From Gymnothorax reevesii (taxonomy: Eukaryota > Chordata > Actinopteri > Anguilliformes > Muraenidae): a stretch of DNA of 64,000 nucleotides. The notes under the pieces were generated by a model. It did no database searches. It saw nothing but the letters and a program-made list of their open reading frames with translations, and had not been told where the DNA came from. This document shows, in pieces, positions 45,020 to 56,189 of the stretch. A program made the position numbers and the translations under genes. The first letter of the stretch is position 1. Each line of letters opens with the position of its first letter. The DNA lies in assembly GCA_029721435.1 (NCBI GenBank), contig CM056583.1:69558120-69622119 (forward strand), read 5' to 3'.

Positions 45020-47310
45020 TGTTTTGAAAGGAATATGGATTTCATGGGACAGAGAAAAATGCACACTTGTGAGTTGAATGATCACTGAACTACTTGTGTC
45101 CATTTTTCGGTACACATACACAAATTCATTGTGCCACGCACAATTACTGTATTCACCCCCAACAAATGCAGTTCATGTAAATTTTACCAGAATTTTCTTG
45201 ATTTTGGCCACTTTACTTCATTCATTTGCATACCATCCTTGGGCATTCTCTCCAATGTACTCACGTAGTTAACGACTACAAAAATAGCATGGAGAAAAAA
45301 AATATAAAAATACTGTCTTCCACGCAAGAGAAACTTGATCTGAATCTGATGCAGCTTTGTAATTTCACAGTGAACTATGAGGGCGTGATGTTCAGCCAAT
45401 TTTAAAGTGTGTGGCCAGGGTTGGTGGTGGACTTCCCCTCAATACACCCCATTCTGTCGCCATGGCGCTCAGCCCCTGATTGTTATGCATGAGCTGGGAA
45501 TGTCCAGTCTCACATCAGCACCTGAGCTGGCTACAAAAAAGACAGAGACAGGCAGGGGAGGAGGGCAGTCCATTTCTAGAAGAAAAGCGGGTAATAGAAC
45601 TAACACTGCATTAAGCGTGCAATGAATTCTGCATTAAATTGAGCGACAGAGTTGAAATTTCGGAATGACGCCATTTCACCATGCCAAATCATTTTTATAA
45701 TAAACTTCAAATGCAGATCCTGAACACAACATGCAATTAGCAAGGTGATACGTGGTACAATCTAGAAGTGACAGGCCTTGGGAGATACTACTACAGCGTA
45801 TGTCGCGAGCATTAGCCCGGGAATAAAACTCTCATCGGATGAACTAAAAGGACAACATAAGCTAACTGGAATGAAAATAATTCAACTCATGCAACTCATG
45901 AACAGAAAACCATGGTGTAAGTAAAGTGCTGCAATGCTCCCATACAGTTAGTTTGCTGAGATATGTTTGTCCACAGCGACAGGACAAAGAAAATCCCGGT
46001 GTAAAGACATGTGTTTACAATTCCTGGGACAACAGAAGGGTTCAGTGTTCATATTTTTCTCTTTAATATCCATTAGTTGCTTGTCTACCAGCAGAAACTC
46101 TGCATGTACTATGCACTTGGTCATACTTTATAATTTACACAATATCAGATGAAATCAGATGAAAATAGGGTGACTCACAATGTGAAGAGCAGGCATCTGG
46201 GCACAGCCCAAAGCAACACCTGAGCAAGTAGCAAATTAGCACAATGCATCCTGGGGTGAAAATGAAACCAAATAACTATTGGACATACCACAGCCGAGCA
46301 AGATGAGACCCGCACCCCTGAAAACACCCCGGCACAGCACCGGGCCTCTGTGACATCCCGTTGTGCTATCTGCAGCTTCAGACTGTTGAAATTGCCTTCT
46401 GCACACAGCTTGCAAATAGACTGTCTATTTATTTCCTTGATGGAAGTGGATCTGCCAGACCTGACAAAGCTGTTTACCCATGCATCTCACCAAGTAGGCA
46501 CTATTGCTAATGTCTTCCCTTCCGCAAAGATCAATATTTTCCTAAACACACAAAAGCTTGCTTCTCCCAGACTGCTATCCCTTTTTACAAAAGCCAGTAT
46601 GATGCATCCTTGAAATTTTGCTAACATCCCTGTTTAGATTTTTTGTTATTTAATTTTGCAGATGAACAGTGAAATTGTGTAGCTGATTATCAGTTAAGAT
46701 TCTTTTATCAGTCAAAAAAAGATTATAATGTTAAAATCATGCCAAAGGCCTACCCGTATTTGATTCTAATCAGAAAATTAATATGGTTAAATATGATTGG
46801 GTGTTATTTTCCAAGCTTTTTGCAAGTGGGTCTGGTCATTTTTTATTTTCTTTTGTACATTTTCTAAATCGATGAAATACTATAATATGCTGTTGAGCTA
46901 ACTCAGGACTTTAAAGTCATCCTCCGAAACTTCTAGAAAAACAAACACAGAATATTAACAGCAACAAGACTCCTGCTCTCTGGCTTCCTCCAATATTCCA
47001 ATTTATGTTTTCATATTCCCACATAATTTGCAATATATCATTAAACAAAATAAGCATATTCTTTTTTTAATGTTGATTGTTGAAATTATTCAGCATTAAA
47101 GTTGACAGAGGAGAAAAATTGAGTCTTCAACTTCAAAGCACTTTACATAACAGTAATATATCCTTGGGATCCAGGTTATCAGTCCAACTGCAACTTCCTA
47201 TCACTTTCAATACATCAGAGAAAACAAGCTTTTTTATTGAACAAGATAAAAAAAAAAAACACTTTTAAAGCTGATTCATGTCTTTGAACACTTAATGAAT
47301 ACTTTATTAT
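45020..47310. other. intergenic sequence, nothing recognised
   Basis: No coding exon, RNA gene or repeat boundary was identified. Small open frames here have no family resemblance. Confidence 0.4.
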
Positions 47311-47317
47311 GTTGCCT

Positions 47318-48679
47318 TTCAGAATAATTGGCACCCTGTAGTAAAAACAATCAAAACAAGATGCGTGAAATACTTTTATTGTTTATCCTCATGATCGTCC
47401 AAAGTATTCAGAAAAACCAACCTTGATCTGAAGTAACAAGATTGAAAGAAACATTGAATTCTTGTCATAAAAAATATTTTTCTTATAAATGTAAGTACAC
47501 AAATTATTGGCACCCCCTCATGTAATATTTTGTGCCGCCTCCCTTTGCAAATATACAGCTCTCATTCTTCTTCTACAATGTGCGATTAGTTTGGTGAACA
47601 TATGACAAAAGATCTGAGACCATTCCTAGGTAAAGAATCTTTCCAGATCATCATTAAGTCGGTGGACTGTGATGGCCAAGTAAAAACCTTCATTCTAAGG
47701 ATGGTGAACCATTTTTGTGTAGATTTTGAGGTATGTTTTGGGTCATTGACCTGCTGGAAAGTCTAATCACAGGCTATTTTCACCATTAAGTTTTTAGTTA
47801 ATATCTGCTGGAATTTGATGGATTCAGTGATACCATGCATCTTAGGACTACTGGAAGAAAGACATCCATAAAACATCAAAGATCCACCAGCACACTTCAC
47901 AGTGGGTATGCAGTGCTTTTCTCCAGACCCACTTTTGCTATTTGTTGCCAAAATGCTCTATTTTGGCCTCAACTGACCATATAACCCCAAACCACTGAAA
48001 GTTCAAGGTATGTCTGTAGGTGCTTTAGTTTGCAGTAGATTGACATTAGAGAATTTTCTTTCTATTTTTTTTTTTTTTTGAAACTCTCCCTAAAAACGTG
48101 TGGTGATGGATGGTGCCTAATGGTAGTTCTGACCCAAAGACCCAACTAACCGCAGCAATTCTCCAGTTCTAATCATAAGAGATTATTTTGCCGGTCAAAC
48201 CATCTTCTTCACAGTGCATGAACACACATGTCCCTTCTAAGCTGATTTTTGACATCTTAGGTCTCTCCAAACTTCTTAATTATTTCTCAGGTAGTGGAAA
48301 TTGGTATTTTCAACTGTTCAGGGATTTTCTTATGTCAATTTCCTGATTGGCTGTATTTTGGGGTTTTCCATAGGGATGAAGGAAGAAGGGAATTTGGCCT
48401 GTGTCACCTCATGTTTACATGCCAGGGAAGGTAAAGTCATGGTTGGCCTCTTTATACCTAACCTAACAATATAAAGTATAACTGGAAAAAGTATATTATG
48501 GGATTTTCTGGGAGAGTCGATGATAGCGCCACACACTTTTTGCAGAAAAATACGTTTCTCATTTCAACATTTATTTATTTTTTATTTTGAATGACAGACT
48601 AGGAGGATAAACAGCATTTTTTTTCAGGGCCATCTTTGCTCTTATCAACTATGGGTGCTAATAATTCTGGAGAGCACTG
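47318..48679 (-). mobile_element. Tc1 element of the ATTATTGGCACC family, degraded
   Basis: Right end inverted reads ACAGTGCTCTCCAGAATTATT, flanked by TA at 48680-48681. The left end is worn (AGAATAATTGGCACCCTG at about 47322), with an inner repeat AAATTATTGGCACCCCC near 47502, giving an IR/DR-like left side. The minus strand carries transposase remnants. Confidence 0.75.
47763..47951 (-). pseudogene. Tc1 transposase pseudogene fragment
   Basis: The frame reads KCAGGSLMFYGCLSSSSPKMH, matching the GGGS-MVWGCFS catalytic-domain stretch of Tc1 transposases, followed by a KFQQILTKNL-type segment. Only this short piece stays open; upstream and downstream frames are broken. Confidence 0.75.
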
Positions 48680-48689
48680 TAATATTCAT

Positions 48690-49268
48690 TGACGTGAAAT
48701 GATTTTTGATGCCTGATATGCCAGTTGTGATACCTGAGAAACAACTGCCCTCCTGGAGTTTCCACGCACTGCACAGTGTACAGAGAATGGTGAAATCGGC
48801 ACCCTTTAATAGCAACATTATTCGCATGTTATCCTTACCCTTGACATTGTTGCTGACCATATGCACGTCTTTATGACCACAGTCTAACCTTTTTCAAATA
48901 GACGGATCCCACCAAATATTGCACTGTGTCACGGAGCATGCATAACCTTATGCTGGTTCCATAAGTATTGAGACCCAGTTAATGATCCAAAGAGCAATTT
49001 TAGGATGAAGCAAAGGACGATGTTTACAGCATGAATGTGTGGTTAACAAACAAGCACAAATTGCAAGTTACTATTGAGTCAGCATGGGCCAAAATCCCTG
49101 AGGGATATGTCGTGCTTCTTATTGAATCTAAGCCATGAAAAATTCAGACTCTAAAGGCAAAAGGTCATTCTGTTTGCTCACTGAGGCGAGTACGAGCTTA
49201 AGTCAGTGTGGCCAGTGAGTAGATATTAAAAAATTTGCGACTTGATTTTGTATTATCCATTCGATCCA
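48690..49268. other. intergenic sequence, nothing recognised
   Basis: No feature seen between the Tc1 and the solo LTR. Confidence 0.45.
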
Positions 49269-49273
49269 TCATC

Positions 49274-49600
49274 TGTCAAGGTTTAGCCCCCGCCGGCTGG
49301 AGACACAAAGCCGGCGGGCACTGGGACCATGTACCCAAAGAGTGGAAGGGACCCAAACGCACCGGCTGAGTAAAAACAAAGAACTTTCAATAAATATTTA
49401 AAAAGACAATCAAAAACACAAGGGAAGCAGCAGCAAAACAGCAGGGCTTCGAAACCAAAATGCTGCTGCACCTTCTCAAGGCACAACCAGCCCTTAAATA
49501 ACAAGCCTTCCCCTCCACCTCAACGAGCCACACCTGTTGCCCGTTAAGGTGGAGGTGAAGAAGGCAGCAGGGGGAGGGACTGCAGGGCAGAATCACCACA
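49274..49600. mobile_element. solo LTR, 327 bp, with perfect 5-bp target duplication
   Basis: Begins TG (TGTCAAGG) and ends CA (CACCACA), flanked by identical TCATC at 49269-49273 and 49601-49605. TG...CA termini plus a 5-bp duplication fit an LTR retrotransposon (Gypsy-like or retrovirus-like). An AATAAA lies near 49390 on the plus strand and a TTATTTAAG TATA-like site on the minus strand, so orientation is unsettled. Contains a 9-bp-stem hairpin CCCGCCGGC/GCCGGCGGG (49289-49318). No internal coding region remains. Confidence 0.8.
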
Positions 49601-50142
49601 TCATCGAGAGATACCCTCCATACCAATTATTTAATGTTTAAGACTCCAGATGGATGTAATGAAGTATGTTTGCCACCCACAATGTAATCAGTCACATTAA
49701 GAAACTAGGAACCAAGCTTGTACTTTCAGGGCTCCCCAAGTCACGGTGCTTGAGAGTCAAGAATTGCTGGTTTTCCACTGTCCCGTTACCTGGGAGTCAG
49801 GTGTGATGACAGTCTGACCAATCAGGGGCAATAACAGTTCACTTTATTGCCTGCAAGGAGAGGATTTGGATTTGAGAGCTGGATTTGGGGAGCCTTGATA
49901 ATCAACATTTATCAGCTTATGCTAGCAAAAAAAATTGTCCACATTTTAAAGTAAATTACATGCATCCCCATATTTTCATTGGGATTGGGGGAAAACTTAT
50001 TTCAGTTTTGTCTTAAAAGAACTGAGCTAATTTACAATAATGAAATTGCTCAAGCGAAGGGAACTTAATTTATTGGATGAGTGCACAGCTGATGCTCCAC
50101 ATAGCCAAAAGTTTACACTTTATTGACACCTCATTGACATAC

Positions 50143-50281
50143 ACTGAAAAAGGAGCAGTCCCACACAACTGACTTAAGTAACATCAAACTAACTTGAACA
50201 ATGACACTGATCAAAAATTTTAGTATTTATGTTGAACTTACTAAAAACAGTTGTGTGGAACTGTTTCATTTTTTGAGTATA
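50143..50281. mobile_element. short TA-flanked MITE
   Basis: Left ACACTGAAAAAGGAGCAGTC and right end inverted ACTCAAAAAATGAAACAGTT, both leading into CCACACAACTG. TA precedes each end. Non-coding. Confidence 0.65.
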
Positions 50282-50344
50282 AATGGAAAGCAGACTTATT
50301 TAAATTCAAATTCTGACATATTAAATGAATTTGGGGTCACACTT

Positions 50345-50706
50345 TAGATTGTGTTGCTCATGAAGGCCTTATACAGCATGTATAACACCTTCATAAATGA
50401 GACATAATGTCTTCGTAAATCATAAATAAGAAAACGTAAACGTAAATGTATAGAGTGAAATAACACATCCTTATTCAGCATATGATGCCAGATGTCATAT
50501 AACTGACAATGCCACTTAGCTAGTTGCTAAATACTATAAAGGGTGACATTGTCAGCTCAGTGACATTGTCATGGTCACATCTGGTATCACATGCTGAATA
50601 AGGCAAGAGTGTTATTTCACTCAATACAAAGCATGACATTTGTTATGTAGTGATTTATGAAGACATTATGTCTAATTTATTAAGGCATTATACATGCTTT
50701 ATACCA
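50345..50706. mobile_element. foldback MITE, about 360 bp
   Basis: Inverted arms at about 50368-50425 and 50650-50706 share GCATGTATAA and AGACATAATGTCTTC. The centre carries an inner inverted pair (TTATTCAGCATATGATGCCAGA versus GGTATCACATGCTGAATAAGG). No coding capacity. Confidence 0.7.
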
Positions 50707-50961
50707 TGGTCTGGGTGAATACTCTTTTCTGATTGGCTGGCAGGTATTGATTAAAATTGTGGAACCGCACATGTACTTCCACCGTTCGAAATTCATCCGC
50801 TAGCCAACCTATAACCGCAGCAACATTAGAGCACTGGCATTTGGCTGGGTATTACAGAAACCTATATGCTCATTTATCTCCAGTAAATTTGGCGGCGTCA
50901 GATAAATTACGTCCTGCGGGGCGTTTAACTAGAGGTGCTCCAGCGACAATGACTGTAAATA

Positions 50962-51502
50962 CACTGCCTGGCCAAAAAAAGTCACACACTCAAATATTTA
51001 GTTGGAACCCCTGTAGCTTTGATTACAGTCCATATTCATCTTGTCACTGTTTTGACAACTATATGCAATGCCAGAACATTTATTTTCGATCAGAAATGGC
51101 ATAATTTTTGGCCGAGCTCTTGTCTTCTCGACATAATGGTTGAACCACTGGTGGTCTTTCATGAGCACATCCCAATAACTTTTAATGTGTTTAAGGTCAG
51201 GACTTTGTGGTGGCTAATTTGTTTGCGAAAATGATTCCTCATACTTTTATTTGTCATTCATGGTTTTCTTGGCAAAATACAGGCCAATAACTTGCCCATT
51301 CTGAAATACTGTAACATTTTTTCACCATCAGAGGATGGGTCTTCCGACATGATTTTTTAAGAAATGAGTAGCGACTCGCTTCATCAGTCAGGGTAAAGAT
51401 GATTATTGCCAGCTGAAACATATTAATAACAGCAATAATGATCCAATTATAGAATTAGTTCATCAATTTCCAAACGGTGACTTTTTTTTTGGCCGGGTAG
51501 TG
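50962..51502. mobile_element. internally deleted Tc1 copy, 541 bp
   Basis: Terminal repeats CACTGCCTGGCCAAAAAAAG and, inverted on the right, CACTACCCGGCCAAAAAAAA, flanked by TA at 50960-50961 and 51503-51504. The interior matches parts of the longer related copy at 57366-59240. The transposase is almost wholly lost. Confidence 0.85.
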
Positions 51503-51996
51503 TATTAAAGCAGTGAAGTAATGGCACTTTATTGATTAAACAATAGTAATTGTGTTCAGTTACAAAGGAAGCTAATGTGTCCACTTTATGTATCAGCAAC
51601 TGTTGACAGTTTGCTAGCTACGTGCTGGGACGACAAACTGATTTCATTTCGCTGGCTTTAAGGAAACTGTCATAAGTTCATTGCAATTACGGGTAGCAAT
51701 TTAGCTACAGTCTGCATAATTGTGCATAATGTTGTGTTATGCACAATTTCCGTTTCAGCTGGAATCCGTTACCAAATTATTTGCTGGTAAAAGGATGTTA
51801 GCGTGCACAAAAAATTCTTTCTCCATGAAGGTAAACTGAACTATGTTATCTGGTTCAGTTTAGCTTGGCCTATAGTATTGGCTATGAGAAGGTGCGGTGC
51901 CTGTTTAATGATTACCAGCTCATATTTTTTAACTTTCACCAAAAATTTCTGAATGCTTTCATTTGATCTTGCAGGCAAATGACCATTGTATACGCA

Positions 51997-52131
51997 GGAT
52001 AATCAACTCATAGGTGTGCATTATACGGTTTTAAGGCACTTTGCAGTGGCAACCAACCTCCGCTTCACATCGGGCGGTTATTCGCGTTGTGCCTTAAAAC
52101 CGTGTAATGCACACCTACAAGTTGATTATCC
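51997..52131. repeat. 43-bp inverted repeat, 40/43 identical
   Basis: Arms 51997-52039 and 52089-52131 (GGATAATCAACT...GGTTTTAAGGCAC) with a 49-bp loop. Probably the foldback terminus or core of a non-autonomous DNA transposon. No target duplication was resolved. Confidence 0.85.
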
Positions 52132-52821
52132 CTTACGTATAAAGCCTTTATGCACAACACCTCATCTAAAGTGTGACCGAATTTGAAATGAAGTGTTCAG
52201 AGTGGGTGGATAGGACACACTCTCACCTTTAATTTCCAGGTATTTGAAATTGTTATTTCTTTTATGCTCTTAGGGGTCTATTCTCCCATTAGCGCGTAAG
52301 TCCTTTTTTACGCGCTTCGAGTTAAGCGCTTTTGAGTTACGCGTATTCTCCCCTACTCGCTTTGATTACGCCCACAGCGCTTAACTTCAGAATGTAGGCG
52401 GCCTTATGAAAGAGGTGTGACTGATCCACAAGAGAGGCAGACTCTGTACAAAGCTCATTGATTATGGCTATCAGGAAAACATGGAAAAAGGATTTTCTGA
52501 TTAACCATGAAAACGCATTTGTGGTCCATGGAAAACGCAAACCAGACTTTAAATTTGAATATCGTCGGCCTGCTGATAAAACCTCGTATCTCCAAACTGA
52601 TAAGAAACGAAAACTCGTATGTCCACTATTCTTACATGCAAAATTAAACATTTTTATTTTAAACTATATTTATCCATTTATGTTATTATAATTATTATAA
52701 TTATTTCATTTTTTTATTTTCCTGTGAAGTTTGTCATTGTGAAGATACAAGGTTTTATATGCTGCTGTAATAGTAGGCCGTACCAATTACAAGACGTAAT
52801 TCAGACATCTCTTTATTTATC

Positions 52822-52885
52822 CCCCGCCGCGCGATTAGCGCGAAGCGGGGGATATAGCGTTGGGCTCTGTCCGTACGGACACATA
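52822..52885. repeat. GC-rich hairpin repeat
   Basis: CCCCGCCGCGCGATTAGCGC pairs with GCGCGAAGCGGGG as a stem-loop (52823-52852), followed by GGATATAGCG and the 12-bp palindrome GTCCGTACGGAC (52869-52880). It resembles a dispersed animal repeat with a GCGGGGGATATAG signature; class unknown. Confidence 0.55.
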
Positions 52886-53259
52886 AAATTGCGGCGGCGG
52901 ATATGTTAGTGACAAACACTTGTTATTTCTTACTCTAGCCACCATGGCATTAAAGCTATGCATACAAACATATTGCCGCGATAATGAAATAATAAATAAA
53001 GAATTTAGCGCTTCTCAATCAGCGCAATCAGATCATTGAAAATGTGCCCCTCCTACACCAGCCTGTTTGTTCCGTGGAAGACAGGGAAGAAGACAAAGGG
53101 AACATTCTCGTCACACAAAGACAATCAAAGACAGTTTATATGATCTCATTTAGAAATTGCGCACTTGAAAAGAACTCCGATGTCAGATTTGCAACTAAAG
53201 GACATGGAAACGCTTTAACAAGGATTCTTATCCCGCATGCGGTCCGCCTCAGAAATGAC

Positions 53260-53417
53260 GGAATTCCATATCCATAGCCTATCATCCTATTTGATTTGAG
53301 CGACACATTCACTTGAACTTGTGCCTAATACTTTATTAGGAATTCCATATCCATAGCCTATCATCCTATTTGATTTGAGCGACACATTCACTTGAACTTG
53401 TGCCTAATACTTTATTA
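53260..53417. repeat. tandem duplication of a 79-bp unit
   Basis: 53260-53338 and 53339-53417 are direct copies with no difference that I can see, starting GGAATTCCATATCC and ending CTTTATTA. Either a very recent duplication or an assembly artefact. Confidence 0.95.
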
Positions 53418-53849
53418 TAATCAATTATCCCATTTACTGATAATGATTTTTCCCATGTCGGCTATTCTTTAAAGGCTAAAATTGATTAACAAATGGATAG
53501 TGCTCTGGTATGTGCCAGGGTAGGGCTCAATCTAGAGTAGCCTATTTAATAATATCTTTATTCACACATTAAATTACACAGTATTACCAATGGTAAAACA
53601 TTACTAGGACTCGAGTAAGTTAATACAGATATCCTCAATTAGAAAATCAATCCCCTCACTCGTGAGAATATCACAACTTTTTAGATTATCACGAACATAT
53701 AGGGCAGTCGCATTTGTTAATAGAACATGGAAGACAATGATGGCGATGTCGAGCCAAAGCCGAAAACCAAATTTCACAGATGTTGGTGTTGTATGGCAAG
53801 CAAGCAATGAAGGCTGATCTGAGGAATTAAGCTGCGTATAGTTCTGGTT

Positions 53850-54080
53850 GTGGATTCGATGGGGAGATGTAAGCGCAGTATCCCCGATTTAAAGCATAAA
53901 TGGAGAGATCTGCGGGGCGCTGTAAAAGCCAGGTTCTCTGCACACCGGAGAAGTGTACACGCAACAGGTGGTGGGCAACCATCATCCCCTGTGCATTTCA
54001 CTACACAGGAGGAGGGGATGGCATCCACTCCTACTGTAGTGGAAGTGCATGGAGAAGAACTTGAAGCGCCAACGAACTGC
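53850..54080 (+). pseudogene. Myb/SANT-like protein remnant of a Harbinger transposon
   Basis: Plus-strand frame with KHKWRDLRGAVKARFSAHRR followed by VHATGGG and an EEGM stretch, matching the trihelix/Myb-like accessory protein of PIF/Harbinger elements. No start or C-terminus consistent with an intact protein. It abuts the opposite-strand transposase remnant, so the two genes now meet tail to tail. Confidence 0.6.
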
Positions 54081-54444
54081 GTCAGACACCTTGACACAGA
54101 AGCCTGTGATGTGTATGACATCACCAGCCACTCTCTGAAACGACCCAGATGCCAGGAGCGACAGTGCAGTTCTGACGTTGATGACCACGGGTATGTTTTG
54201 TGGATAATTGCTGCGGCTGGATAGTTGTTCATCCTGAAGTCGGCAAAGATAGATGATTGCCTCATGCACGGTCCAGGCGAAAGCGCTGGATGCACTCGAT
54301 GTTTGTTTGTCCCAGGATGTCCAAACAAAGCCGATATATGCGTGTTCGTCTTCGAGCTCGGCGCGCTCCTCTTACTCTTTCCCAATCACGCAAGAGTGCA
54401 AGCAAATGCAGGACTGGCATTTTGGCTTTAGATTTTGAGGGCAT
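54075..54444 (-). pseudogene. HARBI1-type transposase N-terminal remnant
   Basis: Across shifted frames the minus strand reads LALLRDWERVRGARRARRRT, IECIQRFRLDRA, then AIIYLCRLQDE, then VRTALSLLASGSFQRVAGDV and finally SQASVSRCLTQFVGA. This is the N-terminal order of PIF/Harbinger transposases. At least two frameshifts are present and the DDE catalytic part is missing, so it is inactive. Confidence 0.75.
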
Positions 54445-54639
54445 GGTAGAATGATGGTCTTATGTATACTCGTATTAATTAATTGTTTTGCGTTTGTAAT
54501 TTAACTGATTGGAGAAGAGGCTGATGAGTAATATCGTGATGATTTCGTTTGATAAATTATCATGGCTTTGAGAAATGTAGTTTAGAAATAAGGAAGAACT
54601 CGCCTGTCAGCCACCGCTTCTTATACACTCATTGGTTGA

Positions 54640-54955
54640 ATGTTCGCAAGCTCAGAACAAGGGTGGAGGATACCCGGACACGACCTAGCTTACAATCTTC
54701 CTCACGAGCGCCCGTCTGGCCAACAGGAGGTGCTTCAGCAATGAACAAGGTAACTATTATGTTCCCTTCCCGACGGTCCCTTCCCAATTTGTGAGCCTGT
54801 AGCGCAATAGCCATTTGTGCGCTACTCTGAAAAAGCTGCTGACCACTGCCGGCTGGTACGAAACAGGGCACGAACCCACGATTTGATAGTCACGTCTACT
54901 TCACAACGCGTTGCTTTATCGAGTGAGCTATCTAGCAGCTGCAGTTAACTCATAT
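54640..54955 (-). repeat. tRNA-derived SINE candidate
   Basis: The minus strand from about 54945 reads GCTGCTAGATAGCTCACTCG, an A-box-like start. About 55 nt further it has GTGGGTTCGTGCCC, close to the B-box consensus GGTTCGANNCC. The tRNA-like head is about 75 nt and is followed by about 200 nt of unrelated tail. The opposite strand shows no gene. Not a functional tRNA, since the acceptor stem does not close. Confidence 0.5.
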
Positions 54956-55430
54956 TTTATGTTGCTATGTATTATTTGTTTTCTTTGTCAAAGCTCTGTG
55001 ATCCAAAACGAATTCCTTTTAAGGTAGTAAAGTATTGCCTATGGTCTATTGTATTTCACATAAAATTCTGCTTCACATATTTGAAGTTGTTGCCCTATCT
55101 GTATGTGCTCCCAACCTCCACCTGCCCCTTCATGACTGAACTTAGTTTCAATGGAGACCCCAGTGCAGAAGGGAGTAAAGGGTATATTAAGGTTTACGAA
55201 ATCCAGGGCATACTAAAGTCTACAAAATCCACATGGTAATACTGTACAAATTTATATTGTAAACTGCAGTAACCTCAAATGGAAGCAAATATCTGTCCTA
55301 CTTGGCCATATTGACCAATTATTTCCAGATTCAATTAAAATTTTGAATATTAGAATTTTTAAAGGTTTTAAAGGTTTTCTGTGTATGTCAGTAGGCCTTC
55401 TGTGAAGTGCCTGCATACTTTTGCTATATA

Positions 55431-56145
55431 CAATTGAAGTCAGAAGATTATATACACTCAGGTCGAAGTTGTTGAAACTCAATTTTATCTGCTGCACATA
55501 TTTTATTCTAACAAAATACTGTATACAGTATATACTGCTCACAAAAATAAAGGGAACACTTTGAGTTATATTGTGTTGTTTAAGTGTTCCTGACAAGTCA
55601 GTTAGGACATCTACTTTGTGCATCACGCAAGTAGCTCTTCCAGCAATTGTTTACGGACAGATTATATCACTAATTATTTATTATTCCACAATTTCAGTGG
55701 GTCAGACAGTTACATACACTAAGTTGACTGTGGCTTTATACAGCTAGGAAAACTCTGAAAATTATGGCATTACTTTAGAAGCCTTGGTAAGCAAAGTGAT
55801 ATCATATGAGTCAACTGGAGGAGTAACTGTGACTGTATTTTAAGGTCTACCTTCAAACTCAGTGCCTTTTTGCCTGGCATCGTGGAAAATTCACAAGATA
55901 AAAGCCTAGAACTCAGCAAAGAAATTGCGAACCTTCACAGGTCTGGGTCATCCTTGGGAGCAATATCCAAATGCCTGAAGGTACCTCTTGCATCCTTACA
56001 AACAATAAAACAAGCATAAACATTAAACTTGTAAAAACATGAGTCAGGAAGGAGACCCATTCTGTCTCCTAGTGATGAACGTACTGTATTTGTATGCAAA
56101 AATTGTGAATCAATCAAATCAAAGCAAAGGACCAAGTGAAGATGA
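55431..56145 (+). mobile_element. Sleeping Beauty-like Tc1, left half
   Basis: It starts after TA (55429-55430) with CAATTGAAGTCAGAAGATTA, then a second direct repeat (GTCAGACAGTTACATACACT) at 55701-55720: the IR/DR left end typical of salmonid-type Tc1 elements. The interior GACAAGTCAGTTAGGACATC and CTAAGTTGACTGTGGC match that group, and transposase start-region sequence follows (TCATCCTTGGGAGCAATATCC, then a GAAGGAGACCCATTCTGTC stretch). It is truncated around 56145, with no right end. A short unrelated insertion sits at about 55530-55590 (TATACTGCTCACAAAAATAA). Confidence 0.85.
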
Positions 56146-56189
56146 CCCACTGGCAATGTGATGAAAGTGAAAAAAGCTGAAATGAATCT

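Noticed and set aside
45407..45625. 72-residue open frame
   Set aside because: No family resemblance, no splice context and no neighbouring exons.
54860..54955. A functional tRNA gene
   Set aside because: The B-box is imperfect and the acceptor stem does not close. A SINE head is more likely.
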